Assembly (NCBI GenBank): GCA_903891325.1
Contig: CAITEC010000070.1
Coordinates: 1 to 56,079, forward strand
Length of the DNA stretch: 56,079 bases
Direction of reading: 5' to 3'
Source of the DNA: an uncultured Opitutaceae bacterium
GTDB taxonomy: Bacteria > Verrucomicrobiota > Verrucomicrobiia > Opitutales > Opitutaceae
The position numbers and the translations under genes were made by a program. Position 1 is the first letter of the stretch; the number at the start of each line of letters is the position of its first letter. This document shows, piece after piece, positions 1-8,937 of this stretch. Below the pieces are notes generated by a model. That model searched no databases. It was not told the DNA's origin and saw only the letters and a list, made by a program, of their open reading frames with translations.

Positions 1-32
1 AACCCATTGCTTCCCCGCCCCCGCCGCCTTTG

Positions 33-147
33 CGGAAACCTGAGACCGGAGACCTGAAACCTGAGTCGGAGGCATGGAACCTGCGACCAGACGCCAAACT
101 GCGAAGTTCCGAACTTCAGGTTTCCGGTCTCAGGTCTCAGGTTTCGG
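33..147. repeat. Imperfect inverted repeat of GAAACCT/GAGACCT heptamers
   Basis: Two arms (about 33-66 and 114-147) are built from the heptamers GAAACCT and GAGACCT, head to tail, and face each other as an inverted repeat around a spacer of about 47 bases. The arms match the element at 6868-6991 but carry a few T-to-G changes (GACCGG in place of GACCTG). It lies just upstream of livK, so it may be part of its leader or end a gene to the left of the window. The function is unknown. Confidence 0.75.
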
Positions 148-192
148 CAAGTCTTTACACCCTTCCTCCGCCCTCCCAGTCTCCCAACGCAC

Positions 193-1329
193 ATGGATAT
201 CAAACGAGCCGGTACGATCCTGTCCGCCGCAGCCTTCCTGGCCCTCGCGGGCTGCCAAAAGCAGGATGACAGCGTGATTCGCGTCGGCGAGTATGCCTCG
301 CTCACCGGCAAGGAGGCCGCCTTCGGGCAGTCCTGCCACAAGGGAACCCTCCTGGCCATCGAGGAGCTGAACGCCGGCGGCGGGCTCCTGGGCAAGAAGC
401 TGGAGCTTCGCACGGAGGACGATGCGTCGACGCAGGGCCAGCCGGCCACCATCGTCAAGAAGCTCATCTCCCGCGACAAGGTGATCGCCGTCCTCGGCGA
501 GGCGACTTCCTCGCGCTCCCTGGAGGCCGCACCCATCTGCCAGTCCGACCGCATCCCGATGATTTCGCCGGCCGCGACCAACCCGGCGGTCACCGCGGTC
601 GGCCCCTACGTGTTTCGCGTCTGCTTCATCGATCCGTTCCAGGGTGCCGTCATGGCCAAGTTCGCGAAGAACCGTCTCGGGCTGCACAAGGTCGCCGTCC
701 TGACCTCCGTCTCCTCCGCGTACAGCGTCGGGCTGGCCAAGTACTTCAAGGAGCGCTTCACCGCCGACGGCGGCGAAATCCCCGTCGAGCAGAAGTACAG
801 CGAGGGCGACAAGGACTTCAACGCCCAGCTGACGGCGATCAAGGCGTCCGGCGCGGACGGGATCTTCGTGCCGGGCTATTACACGGAGGCGGCGCTGGTC
901 TGCATCCAGGCCCGCAACCTCGGCCTGCCTGTGCCGATCTTCGGGGGCGACGGCTGGGAGGCGCCCGAGCTGATCCAGATCGGCGGGACGGCGGTCGAGG
1001 GCTGCTACTACTCCACCCACTTCTCGCCTGAGAACACCGCGCCGGTGGTGAAGGGCTTCGTCGACAAGTTCCGCGCCCGGTTCAACGGCGAGACGCCCGA
1101 CGGCATGGCCGCCCTGGGCTACGACTCGGCGGCGATGCTGGCCGACGCGGTCAAGCGGGCCGGCACGACCGAGCCCGCCGCCCTGAGGGACGCCCTGGCA
1201 GCCACCCGGGGCTATCGCGGCGTCACCGGCTCGATCACGATGGACCCGGATCGCAACGCCACGAAGGCGGCCGTCATCATCACGGTCAAGGACGGCCACT
1301 TCAAGTTCGTCGAGAGCGTCGCCCCCTGA
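193..1329 (+). CDS. livK: Branched-chain amino acid ABC transporter substrate-binding lipoprotein
   Basis: This is the 378-residue extracytoplasmic binding protein of a Liv-type importer. It would capture leucine, isoleucine, valine or related ligands and deliver them to the LivHM permease. The N-terminus is a lipoprotein signal with lipobox ALAGC, so Cys21 is the likely lipidated residue. The mature part reads as a type I periplasmic binding fold, with an early V-G-E-Y-A-S-L-T-G stretch and the usual ANF/LivJ pattern (GKKLEL, AVLGEATSS, MISPAATNP). It is the first gene of a five-gene plus-strand operon in canonical order. Substrates cannot be fixed from sequence, and Liv systems in such bacteria can also take amides or urea. 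Confidence 0.93.
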   Translation: MDIKRAGTILSAAAFLALAGCQKQDDSVIRVGEYASLTGKEAAFGQSCHKGTLLAIEELNAGGGLLGKKLELRTEDDASTQGQPATIVKKLISRDKVIAVLGEATSSRSLEAAPICQSDRIPMISPAATNPAVTAVGPYVFRVCFIDPFQGAVMAKFAKNRLGLHKVAVLTSVSSAYSVGLAKYFKERFTADGGEIPVEQKYSEGDKDFNAQLTAIKASGADGIFVPGYYTEAALVCIQARNLGLPVPIFGGDGWEAPELIQIGGTAVEGCYYSTHFSPENTAPVVKGFVDKFRARFNGETPDGMAALGYDSAAMLADAVKRAGTTEPAALRDALAATRGYRGVTGSITMDPDRNATKAAVIITVKDGHFKFVESVAP

Positions 1330-1348
1330 GGGCTCCCCCCGGCCCTCG

Positions 1349-2242
1349 ATGTACGAATTTCTCCAGCAGCTCCTGAACGGTTTGTCCCTGGGGGCGATCT
1401 ACGCGCTGATCGCCATCGGCTACACGATGGTCTACGGGATCCTGCGCTTCATCAATTTCGCGCACTCGGACGTCTTCATGGCCGGCGCCTTCATCGGGCT
1501 GAACGTGGCGCGGTACACGCACCCCGGCACCTTCCTGGGGGGCTTCATCGTCCTGGGTTCCGCGATGCTCGGCTGCGCGCTCCTCGGGATGACGATCGAG
1601 CGGCTCGCCTACCGTCCCCTGCGCGGGGCGCCGACCCTCAATGTCCTGATCACCGCGATCGGCGTGTCGCTCTTTCTCGAGTACAGCGGGCAGAAGTTCT
1701 TCGGCGCGGCGCCGCGGCGCTTCCCGGCGATCTTCCCGGTGCGGGAGTTCACCTTCGGCGGCGCGATCACGATCTCGAGCAACCAGCTCGCCGTCATCGG
1801 GGTCACCTTCCTGCTGATGGTGGCGCTCCAGCTCGTCGTCTTCCGCACGAAGATCGGCACGGCCATGCGGGCGGTGTCGCTCAATCCCCGCGCGGCCCAG
1901 CTCGTCGGGATCAACAACGACGTGGTCATCTCCTTCACCTTCGGGCTCGGCTCGGCACTGGCCGCCGCCGGCGGGATCCTGTATGCGCTCAACTACCCGT
2001 CCATTGACCCCCTCATGGGCGTCATGCCCGGGCTCAAGGCCTTCGTCGCCGCGGTCCTCGGCGGGATCGGGAGCATTCCCGGCGCCGCCCTCGGGGGCCT
2101 GATCCTGGGTGTCGTCGAGACCTTCGTCGCCGGGAGCCCCTGGTCCACCGGCAAGGACGCGATCGCCTTCGGCATCCTGATCGTCATCCTCCTCTTCCGG
2201 CCGGCCGGCCTCCTGGGGAAATCCGGCGTCGAGAAGGTGTGA
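1349..2242 (+). CDS. livH: Branched-chain amino acid ABC permease LivH
   Basis: This 297-residue inner-membrane permease is hydrophobic throughout and fits the eight or so helices of the LivH family. Family signatures visible include the start FLQQLLNGLSLGAIYALIAI, the GYTMVYGILRFINFAHSD stretch, and a late LGGIGSIPGAALGG segment that contacts the ATPase. It begins 19 bases after livK. Its stop overlaps the GTG start proposed for the next permease, which implies translational coupling. It should form the transmembrane heterodimer with LivM. Confidence 0.95.
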   Translation: MYEFLQQLLNGLSLGAIYALIAIGYTMVYGILRFINFAHSDVFMAGAFIGLNVARYTHPGTFLGGFIVLGSAMLGCALLGMTIERLAYRPLRGAPTLNVLITAIGVSLFLEYSGQKFFGAAPRRFPAIFPVREFTFGGAITISSNQLAVIGVTFLLMVALQLVVFRTKIGTAMRAVSLNPRAAQLVGINNDVVISFTFGLGSALAAAGGILYALNYPSIDPLMGVMPGLKAFVAAVLGGIGSIPGAALGGLILGVVETFVAGSPWSTGKDAIAFGILIVILLFRPAGLLGKSGVEKV

Positions 2243-3195
2243 AGATGCTCCCCAAGCCGCTCCTCGCCCTCGCGGGCGCCCTCCTGCTCGCCGCGGGGAT
2301 CGGTGCCGTCTCGGACAGGATCGATCCCTACTTCCTCGATGTCCTGACCGGGATCGGGATCAACGTGATCCTCGCGGTCTCGCTCAACCTCGTGAACGGG
2401 TACACGGGCCAGTTCTCGCTCGGGCACGCGGGCTTCATGTCGGTCGGCGCCTACTGCGCGGCGGCGATCACGCTCTTCGCCGGCCCGGGGCTTCTCGGCC
2501 CGTCCGGAGGGTCCGCGCTCGGTCAGGGATCGCTCTTCCTCGCCGCCCTGCTCTGCGGCGGCCTGTGCGCCGCCCTCGCCGGGCTGCTTGTGGGCGTCCC
2601 CTCCCTGCGGCTGAAGGGCGACTACCTTGCGATCGTCACGCTCGGCTTTGGCGAGATCATCCGGGTCATCTTCCAGAATGTCGGCGCCCTGGGCGGCGCC
2701 CTGGGCCTCAACGGGATCCCCGCCTACACGACGATTTCCTGGGTGGTCTCCTTCGCCGCCGTCGCGATCTTCACGGTCCTCTGCCTGGTGCACTCGACCT
2801 ATGGCCGCGGCTTCATCGCGACCCACGACGACGAGATCGCGGCGGAGGCGGTCGGCCTGAACACGACCCGCTACAAGATCGTCGCCTTCGTGGTCGGCGC
2901 CTTCTTCGCCGGGATCGCCGGCGGGCTCTACGCCCATTTCAAGCAGGCGATCGCCCCGGCGGGCTTCGACTTCACGAAGAGCATCGAGATCGTCGTCATG
3001 GTCATCCTCGGGGGCATGGGGAACACGATGGGCGTCATCCTGGGCGCCGTCCTGCTCACGCTGCTGCCCGAGCTCCTGCGCCCGATCGCCGACTACCGGA
3101 TGATCATCTACTCGCTGATCCTCATCGCGCTCATGATCTCCCGGCCGCAGGGCCTCTTCAACTTCCACCGCCGCAACCCGGCGGCCCGCGGCTGA
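2239..3195 (+). CDS. livM: Branched-chain amino acid ABC permease LivM
   Basis: This is the second permease subunit, 318 residues, about the usual length for LivM. It carries the LivM-type segments NLVNGYTGQFSLGHAGFMSV and GDYLAIVTLGFGEIIRV and the late VVMVILGGMGNTMGVILGA coupling region. The GTG at 2239 overlaps the livH stop by four bases. An ATG two codons later (2245) is an equally possible start. It pairs with LivH in the inner membrane. Confidence 0.94.
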   Translation: MKMLPKPLLALAGALLLAAGIGAVSDRIDPYFLDVLTGIGINVILAVSLNLVNGYTGQFSLGHAGFMSVGAYCAAAITLFAGPGLLGPSGGSALGQGSLFLAALLCGGLCAALAGLLVGVPSLRLKGDYLAIVTLGFGEIIRVIFQNVGALGGALGLNGIPAYTTISWVVSFAAVAIFTVLCLVHSTYGRGFIATHDDEIAAEAVGLNTTRYKIVAFVVGAFFAGIAGGLYAHFKQAIAPAGFDFTKSIEIVVMVILGGMGNTMGVILGAVLLTLLPELLRPIADYRMIIYSLILIALMISRPQGLFNFHRRNPAARG

Positions 3196-3205
3196 CGACC
3201 CGACC

Positions 3206-4012
3206 GTGGATCCCCAGCCCGCAGCCCCCGCCCCCGCCGCCCGGCCGCTCCTGCAGCTGGATCGGGCGACCATCCGCTTCGGCGGGCTCACGGCCGTCAA
3301 TGCCGTGGACCTGACGGTCGGCGAGGGCGAGTTGGTCGGCCTGATCGGGCCCAACGGCGCGGGCAAGACGACGGTCTTCAACCTCGTGACCGGGGTGTAC
3401 CAGCCGACCGACGGGTCGGTGTCCTTCGAGGGGAGGAATCTCGCGGGACTTCGGGTGGACGAGATCGTCGCCCGGGGGATAGCCCGGACCTTCCAGAACA
3501 TCAGGCTGTTCCGCCGCCTCTCGGTCTTCGACAACGTCCGCGCGGCGTGCAACCTCCACCGCGGGACCGGCGTCCTGCAGACGCTCCTGCGCGCGGGCGC
3601 CTTCGAGGACGACGAGGCGGATGTCTACCGGCGGGTCGACGCGCTCCTCGACCTTTTCAACCTGGCCCGGTTTCGCGACGCCCCCTCCGGCAGCCTCGCC
3701 TATGGCGAGCAGCGGCGGCTGGAGATCGTGCGCGCGCTGGCGACGCGGCCGAAGCTCCTCCTGCTCGACGAGCCGGCCGCCGGGATGAATCCCGCGGAGA
3801 AGATCGAGCTCATCCGGCTGATCCAGCAGGTCCGCAAGCAGTTCAACCTCTCCATTCTCCTCGTCGAGCACTCGATGCGCGTCGTCATGGGCGTGTGCGA
3901 GCGGATCGCCGTGCTCGACTACGGCCTGAAGATCGCCGAGGGCAGCCCCGCCGAGGTCCAGCGCGATCCCAAGGTGATCGAGGCCTATCTCGGCGAGGCG
4001 GTACACCACTGA
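3206..4012 (+). CDS. livG: Branched-chain amino acid ABC transporter ATPase LivG
   Basis: This 268-residue ABC ATPase powers the Liv importer. Walker A is GPNGAGKTT at residues 48-56. The signature region is the LivG-type SLAYGEQRRLE (about 163-173) rather than a strict LSGGQ, and Walker B is LLLLDEP ending near residue 190, followed by the switch histidine in LLVEH. The C-terminus (EGSPAEVQRDPKVIEAYLG) is typical of LivG. The start is GTG, 11 bases after livM. The N-terminal Pro/Ala stretch before LLQLD is not conserved in the family, so a slightly later start cannot be excluded. Confidence 0.95.
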   Translation: MDPQPAAPAPAARPLLQLDRATIRFGGLTAVNAVDLTVGEGELVGLIGPNGAGKTTVFNLVTGVYQPTDGSVSFEGRNLAGLRVDEIVARGIARTFQNIRLFRRLSVFDNVRAACNLHRGTGVLQTLLRAGAFEDDEADVYRRVDALLDLFNLARFRDAPSGSLAYGEQRRLEIVRALATRPKLLLLDEPAAGMNPAEKIELIRLIQQVRKQFNLSILLVEHSMRVVMGVCERIAVLDYGLKIAEGSPAEVQRDPKVIEAYLGEAVHH

Positions 4013-4024
4013 ACCCGCGCCGCC

Positions 4025-4732
4025 ATGCTCCAGGTTGACGATCTCCATGTCTCATACGGGGCCATCAAGGCCCTGGGCGGCGTGTCGCTTCGTGTGAAGG
4101 CCGGGGCGATTGTCACGCTGATCGGGGGCAACGGGGCCGGGAAGACCACCACGCTGCGGACGATCTCCGGCCTGCTGCGCGCGACCGGCGGCGCAATCCG
4201 CTTCCTGGACCAGGACATCGGCGCCCTGCCGGCGCACCGGATCGTCGCCCGGGGCCTCTGCCACGTGCCCGAGGGCCGGCTGATCTTCTCCAACCTGACG
4301 GTTGAGGAGAACCTCGCGATGGGCGCCTACCTGCAGAACGACTCGGCGGAAATCGCCCGGACCCGCGACTACGTCTTCAGCATCTTCCCCCGGCTCAAGG
4401 AGCGTTTCCGCCAGACCGCCGGCACGCTTTCCGGCGGCGAGCAGCAGATGCTGGCGATCGGGCGGGCGCTGATGGGCAAGCCACGCTTCCTGATGCTCGA
4501 CGAGCCATCGCTTGGGATCGCCCCGCGGCTGATCGGCACCATCTTCGAGAAGATCGTCGAGATCAACCGGGACCACGGGATCACGATCCTGCTTGTCGAG
4601 CAGAACGCGAACCTCGCGCTCGAGGTCAGCAGCTACGCCTACGTCCTGGAGACCGGGCGCGTCGCGATGGAGGGCCCCAGTTCCGAGCTGCGGGCCAATC
4701 CGCAGCTCAAGGCGACCTACCTAGGCGGTTGA
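4025..4732 (+). CDS. livF: Branched-chain amino acid ABC transporter ATPase LivF
   Basis: This is the second ATPase of the importer, 235 residues, the family's usual length. It has Walker A GGNGAGKTT (34-42), the LivF-specific VPEGR-IFSNLTVEENL segment (81-97), signature LSGGEQ (135-140) and Walker B LMLDEPSLG (156-164). It follows livG by 12 bases and is the last of the five liv genes. LivF and LivG form the nucleotide-binding heterodimer under LivHM. Confidence 0.95.
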   Translation: MLQVDDLHVSYGAIKALGGVSLRVKAGAIVTLIGGNGAGKTTTLRTISGLLRATGGAIRFLDQDIGALPAHRIVARGLCHVPEGRLIFSNLTVEENLAMGAYLQNDSAEIARTRDYVFSIFPRLKERFRQTAGTLSGGEQQMLAIGRALMGKPRFLMLDEPSLGIAPRLIGTIFEKIVEINRDHGITILLVEQNANLALEVSSYAYVLETGRVAMEGPSSELRANPQLKATYLGG

Positions 4733-4757
4733 AATCCCGGATGAGACCCGCGCGCGC

Positions 4758-6842
4758 ATGAGCTGGCTCGACTGGGCCATCATCGCGGTGCCGATGGCGA
4801 TCATCATCGCCATTTCGTGGCGGACGCAGCGGCACATGCGCTCGGTGGCCGATTTCCTGACCGCCGGGCGGGCGGCCGGGCGCTACCTGGTGGCGACCTC
4901 GTTCGGCGCGGCCTACTACGGCTGCATCACCGCGGTCCTTCAGTTCGAGATGATGGCCCGCGCCGGCCTGACCTTCCGCTGGTGGGAGATCGTGCTGGGG
5001 CAATACGGCGCGATCATGCTGCTGCTGGCCATTTCCGGCTTCGTCATCTACCGCTACCGCGAGACCCGCGCCATGACCCTCGCGCAGCTCTTCGAGATCC
5101 GCTACTCCCGGCGTTTCCGGATCCTGGCCGGCTCGCTCTGCTTCCTCTCCGGGCTGATCAACTTCGCGATCTTCCCGGCGGTGAGCGCCCGGTTCTTCGT
5201 CAACTTCATCGGGTTGCCGCAGTCCGTGTGGATCGCCGGGCACGCCTGCCCGACCTTCGGGCTGGTGATGCCGCTGTTCCTGGGCATGGCGCTCGCGCCC
5301 ACGCTGATGGGCGGGCAGCTCACGATCATGGTGAGCGACGCGATCGAGGGGCTCATCTCGGGTGTCTTCTACATCATTGTCGCGGTGGCGCTGCTCGTGA
5401 TGTTTGACTGGCACCACGTCTTCGCCGCCCTCACCTCCCAGGGCCACGCCATCGGCCTCCTCGACTCCGGCGGCCATCCGGTCTTCGGCACCCCGCCCGG
5501 TTCAAGGGGAAACTGGCTGGTGGATCCCTTCGACTCCCCGGGCTCGACCGCGGACTTCAACATCTGGTTTGCCCTGATCAACGCCTTCCTCGCGGCCTAC
5601 TCCTACATGGCGTGGCAGGGCAACCAGGGGTTCAACTGCTCGGCGGCCAACCCGCACGAGGCGAAGATGGGGAACATCCTGAGCAACTGGCGGACCTTCG
5701 CCCGGATCCTGATGATCACGCTCCTCGGCCTGTGCGCCCTCACCGTCCTCCGGTCCCCGGACACCACAGCCCAGGCCAGCGGGATCATCGCGGCGGTGAA
5801 CCGGATCGACCAGCCCCAGATCCGCTCGCAGATGCTTCTGCCGGTCGCCCTCGGCCACATCCTCCCGATCGGGATCAAGGGCTGCTTCGCGGCGATCATG
5901 TTCTTTGCCATGCTCTCCGGCGACGGCTCCTACATGCACTCCTGGGGCAGCATCTTCGTCCAGGACGTCGTCATGCCCTTCCGGAGGAAGCCCTTCACGC
6001 CCCGCCAGCACATCCGGCTCCTGCGCTGCGCGATCACGGGCGTGGCCGTCTTCGCCTTTTTCTTCAGCCTGCTTTTCAAGCAAACCGCCGCCATCGCGCT
6101 TTTCTTCGCGATCACCGGCGCCATCTTCGGCGGCGGCGCCGGCTCGGTGATCATCGGCGGGCTCTACTGGAAGCGGGGCACCACGGCCGGCGCATGGGCG
6201 GCCATGATCATCGGCGCCGTGACGCCGATCCTTGGAATGGGAATCCAGCAGATGGCAGCCCACTGTGAACGGGCGGGCGATGCGGCCGGCCGGGCCCGGT
6301 GGCTGGGGTTCATCACCCTGCCCTGGGGCCACGTCATGACCGGCATTGAGATCGCCTTCGTTTCCGTGGCGCTGGCGATCGCATCCTACATCATCCTCTC
6401 GCTCCTCACCTGCAGGCAGCCCTTCAACATGGAGCGCCTCCTGCACCGCGGGCCCTACGCGGTCCGCGAGGTCCAGGATGCGATCGTGCGGGAGCCGGGG
6501 AAGCTCCACTGGCTGTCCCGCGCCCTCGGGTGGGACAAGCACTTCACCCGCGGGGACAAGTGGATTTCCGGCAGCCTGTACTTCTGGTCGGTGGCCTCCT
6601 TCATCGTCCTGGGCGGCGGCACGATCTGGAACCTCGCGGTCCATCGCTGGTCGCTGTCAACCTGGTCGGGCTTCTGGTGGTTCTACGTCATCCTGCTGCC
6701 CCTGCTCATCGGGACGGTGGTCATCGTCTGGCTGACCTGGGGGATGATACGCGACATGCGCCTTCTTTTTCGGGCGCTTGCGGAAAGTCAGCGGGACAGC
6801 GCCGACGATGGGTTTCTGCGCGAACAAAAACCTGGCGCCTGA
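4758..6842 (+). CDS. Sodium:solute symporter (SSS family)
   Basis: This is a large polytopic membrane protein of 694 residues, longer than typical SSS transporters (about 500-550). The first helix is followed by an SSS-like SVADFLTAGRAAGRYLVATS stretch. The core carries many hydrophobic segments, then a hydrophilic stretch with RGPYAVREVQDAIVREPG and two more helices at the C-terminus. It begins 25 bases after livF on the same strand and could be co-transcribed with it, though such symporters usually import sugars, acids or amino acids independently. The substrate is not predictable. The extra C-terminal part after about residue 555 resembles the long SSS proteins common in Planctomycetes and Verrucomicrobia. 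Confidence 0.88.
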   Translation: MSWLDWAIIAVPMAIIIAISWRTQRHMRSVADFLTAGRAAGRYLVATSFGAAYYGCITAVLQFEMMARAGLTFRWWEIVLGQYGAIMLLLAISGFVIYRYRETRAMTLAQLFEIRYSRRFRILAGSLCFLSGLINFAIFPAVSARFFVNFIGLPQSVWIAGHACPTFGLVMPLFLGMALAPTLMGGQLTIMVSDAIEGLISGVFYIIVAVALLVMFDWHHVFAALTSQGHAIGLLDSGGHPVFGTPPGSRGNWLVDPFDSPGSTADFNIWFALINAFLAAYSYMAWQGNQGFNCSAANPHEAKMGNILSNWRTFARILMITLLGLCALTVLRSPDTTAQASGIIAAVNRIDQPQIRSQMLLPVALGHILPIGIKGCFAAIMFFAMLSGDGSYMHSWGSIFVQDVVMPFRRKPFTPRQHIRLLRCAITGVAVFAFFFSLLFKQTAAIALFFAITGAIFGGGAGSVIIGGLYWKRGTTAGAWAAMIIGAVTPILGMGIQQMAAHCERAGDAAGRARWLGFITLPWGHVMTGIEIAFVSVALAIASYIILSLLTCRQPFNMERLLHRGPYAVREVQDAIVREPGKLHWLSRALGWDKHFTRGDKWISGSLYFWSVASFIVLGGGTIWNLAVHRWSLSTWSGFWWFYVILLPLLIGTVVIVWLTWGMIRDMRLLFRALAESQRDSADDGFLREQKPGA

Positions 6843-6867
6843 ATGACCGCCCGGAAGGCGCATGCGG

Positions 6868-6991
6868 CAGAAACCTGAGACCTGAGACCTGAAACCTGAA
6901 ACACCGGACCGAAACCATAGGACTTGGCCCCCCTCTCTCAGGCATCCCAGGGTCTATTTTCAGGTTTCAGGTCTCAGGTCTCAGGTTTCTG
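6868..6991. repeat. Perfect 34-bp inverted repeat of GAAACCT/GAGACCT heptamers
   Basis: The arms at 6868-6901 and 6958-6991 are exact reverse complements over 34 bases and enclose 56 unique bases. Each arm reads as consecutive heptamers GAAACCT, GAGACCT, GAGACCT, GAAACCT, GAAA. The element sits between the symporter stop and htpG. In RNA it would fold into a long hairpin and could stop transcription from the symporter side. Related copies are at 33-147 and 34725-34743. There is no encoded protein and no obvious target-site duplication. Confidence 0.9.
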
Positions 6992-7080
6992 AAGTGCGGT
7001 TTCTGCCTATTTCACCCCCCTATTGCCTTTTTTGCAGTTCTGCTAAGATTTTCCCCTCCCCATTCAACTTTCATAAGACC

Positions 7081-8925
7081 ATGTCTGAAACCACACCGCA
7101 AAAATTCGAATTCCAGGCCGAGATCAAGCAGCTGCTCGATATCGTCATCCACTCCCTTTACACGGAGAAGGAGATCTTCGTGCGCGAGCTGGTATCGAAC
7201 GCGTCGGACGCGCTCGAGAAGCTGCGCCATGTCCAGATCACCGAGAAGGAGATCTTTGACGACCGGCTCGAGCTGGAGATCAACATCACGACCGACGACA
7301 AGGCAAAGACGATCACCTTCCAGGACTTCGGAATCGGGATGAACCGGGCGGAGCTGATCGAGAACCTGGGCACGATCGCGCACTCCGGCTCGAAGGCCTT
7401 CCTGAAGGCCCTCGGCGAGGGCGAGAAGAAGAACACCGCCCTCATCGGCCAGTTCGGCGTCGGGTTCTACGCCGCGTTCATGGTGGCCAAGGTCGTCAAG
7501 GTTTACTCCCACTCCTGGCGCGCCGCCGAGCCCGGCCAGGTATGGACAAGCGACGGCTCCGGCAGCTACGAGATCGAGGAAATCTCCGGGGAGCGCCGCG
7601 GCTCCAAGATCGTGATCGAGCTGAAGGACGAGTGCTCGGAGTTCAGCCAGGAGTGGCGGATCCGGGAGATCCTCGAGCGCTACAGCGCCTTTGTCTCCTT
7701 CCCGATCAACCTGAACGGCAAGCGCGTCAACACGGTCCAGGCCCTCTGGCTGCGCAGCAAGAGCGAGATCACGGAGGAGGAGTACACCGCCTTCTACAAG
7801 TTCCAGGCCCACGCCTTCGACGAGCCCCTCCTGCGCCTGCACTTCAGCGCCGACGCGCCGATCGCGATCAACGCCCTGCTCTTCGTCCCGAAGGAGAATC
7901 CCGAGAAGCTCGGGCTCGCCCGGGCCGAGCCCGCGGTGGCGCTCTACTGCCGGAAGGTCCTCATCGACCCGAAGCCCAAGAACCTGCTGCCCGAGTGGCT
8001 CCGTTTCCTGAAGGGCGTCGTGGACAGCGAGGACCTGCCGCTGAACATCTCGCGCGAGACGATGCAGGACCGCGCCCTGGTGGACAAGCTGGCCAAGGTC
8101 ATCACCCGGCGCTTCCTCAAGCTGCTCGACGACGAGGCGAAGAACCGCCCGGAAACCTACGCCGTCTTCTACAAGGAGTTCGGCGTCTACATCAAGGAGG
8201 GCGCCGCGCTCGACGCCACGCACAAGGACGACCTCCTGAAGCTCCTGCGCTTCGAGTCCTCGCTCACGGAGAAGGGCAAGACGACCTCCCTCGCCGACTA
8301 TGTCTCGCGGATCGCCGGCGACCAGAAGGAGATCTATTACCTGATCGGCCCGAACCGCGAGTCGATCGAGGCCGGCCCCTACGTCGAGGGATTCAAGGCC
8401 CGCAACCTCGAGGTCCTCTACTGCTACGAGTCGGTGGACGAGTATGTGATGCACAACGTGCGCGAGTTCGACGGCAAGAAGCTGACCGCCGCCGACCACG
8501 CCGACGTGAAGCTATCGGATCTTCCGAACCTGACGGAGGGCGCGCTGGGCAAGGAGGAGACCGGGAAGCTCGTCACCTGGATGAAGGACGCCCTCGGCGA
8601 CCGCGTCGCCGGGGTGAAGGCGAGCGAGCGCCTGGTGGATTCACCGGCCCTGGCGCTCAACGCCGACAAGTTCATGTCCCCGCACCTGCGCCGGATGATG
8701 CGCGCGATGCAGAAGGACACCCCCGAGGCCCCCCTGAGGGTGGAGCTCGAGGTGAACCCGAGGCACGCCGTCATAAAGAAGCTGTCGGCGCTGACCGCCT
8801 CCGACCCCGACAAGGCCAAGCTGGTCGCCGAGCAGATCCTCGACAACGCCCTCATCTCCGCCGGCCTCCTCGACGACACGACCGCCATGGTCCGACGGCT
8901 CTACAAGCTGCTCGAGACGGCTTAG
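7081..8925 (+). CDS. htpG: Molecular chaperone HtpG (Hsp90)
   Basis: This is a 614-residue bacterial Hsp90 that binds ATP as a dimer and remodels client proteins in the cytoplasm. The N-terminal GHKL ATPase shows EIFVRELVSNASDALEKLR (31-49) with the ATP-contacting Asn/Asp, the lid region DFGIGM (82-87) and GQFGVGFYAAF (123-133). The middle domain has the conserved arginine loop region NISRETMQD, and the dimerisation domain ends with ALISAGLLDD. The reading frame stays open upstream to 6994, but those 29 residues are not family-like and lie in repeat flank, so the ATG at 7081 is chosen. It is monocistronic. Confidence 0.97.
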   Translation: MSETTPQKFEFQAEIKQLLDIVIHSLYTEKEIFVRELVSNASDALEKLRHVQITEKEIFDDRLELEINITTDDKAKTITFQDFGIGMNRAELIENLGTIAHSGSKAFLKALGEGEKKNTALIGQFGVGFYAAFMVAKVVKVYSHSWRAAEPGQVWTSDGSGSYEIEEISGERRGSKIVIELKDECSEFSQEWRIREILERYSAFVSFPINLNGKRVNTVQALWLRSKSEITEEEYTAFYKFQAHAFDEPLLRLHFSADAPIAINALLFVPKENPEKLGLARAEPAVALYCRKVLIDPKPKNLLPEWLRFLKGVVDSEDLPLNISRETMQDRALVDKLAKVITRRFLKLLDDEAKNRPETYAVFYKEFGVYIKEGAALDATHKDDLLKLLRFESSLTEKGKTTSLADYVSRIAGDQKEIYYLIGPNRESIEAGPYVEGFKARNLEVLYCYESVDEYVMHNVREFDGKKLTAADHADVKLSDLPNLTEGALGKEETGKLVTWMKDALGDRVAGVKASERLVDSPALALNADKFMSPHLRRMMRAMQKDTPEAPLRVELEVNPRHAVIKKLSALTASDPDKAKLVAEQILDNALISAGLLDDTTAMVRRLYKLLETA

Positions 8926-8937
8926 CTTTGCGTCCGA

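Noticed and set aside
33-147. CRISPR-like array from the repeated heptamers
   Set aside because: The units are seven bases without unique spacers, and the halves are inverted. No cas genes are present.
1993-3552. A 519-codon minus-strand frame across livM and livG
   Set aside because: It runs antisense to canonical liv genes and has low-complexity Arg/Asp/Glu content. There is no start context or homology.
6994-7080. A 29-residue N-terminal extension of HtpG
   Set aside because: It lies in the flank of the repeat, is not like any Hsp90 N-terminus, and MSETTPQKFEFQAEIK at 7081 is the normal start.
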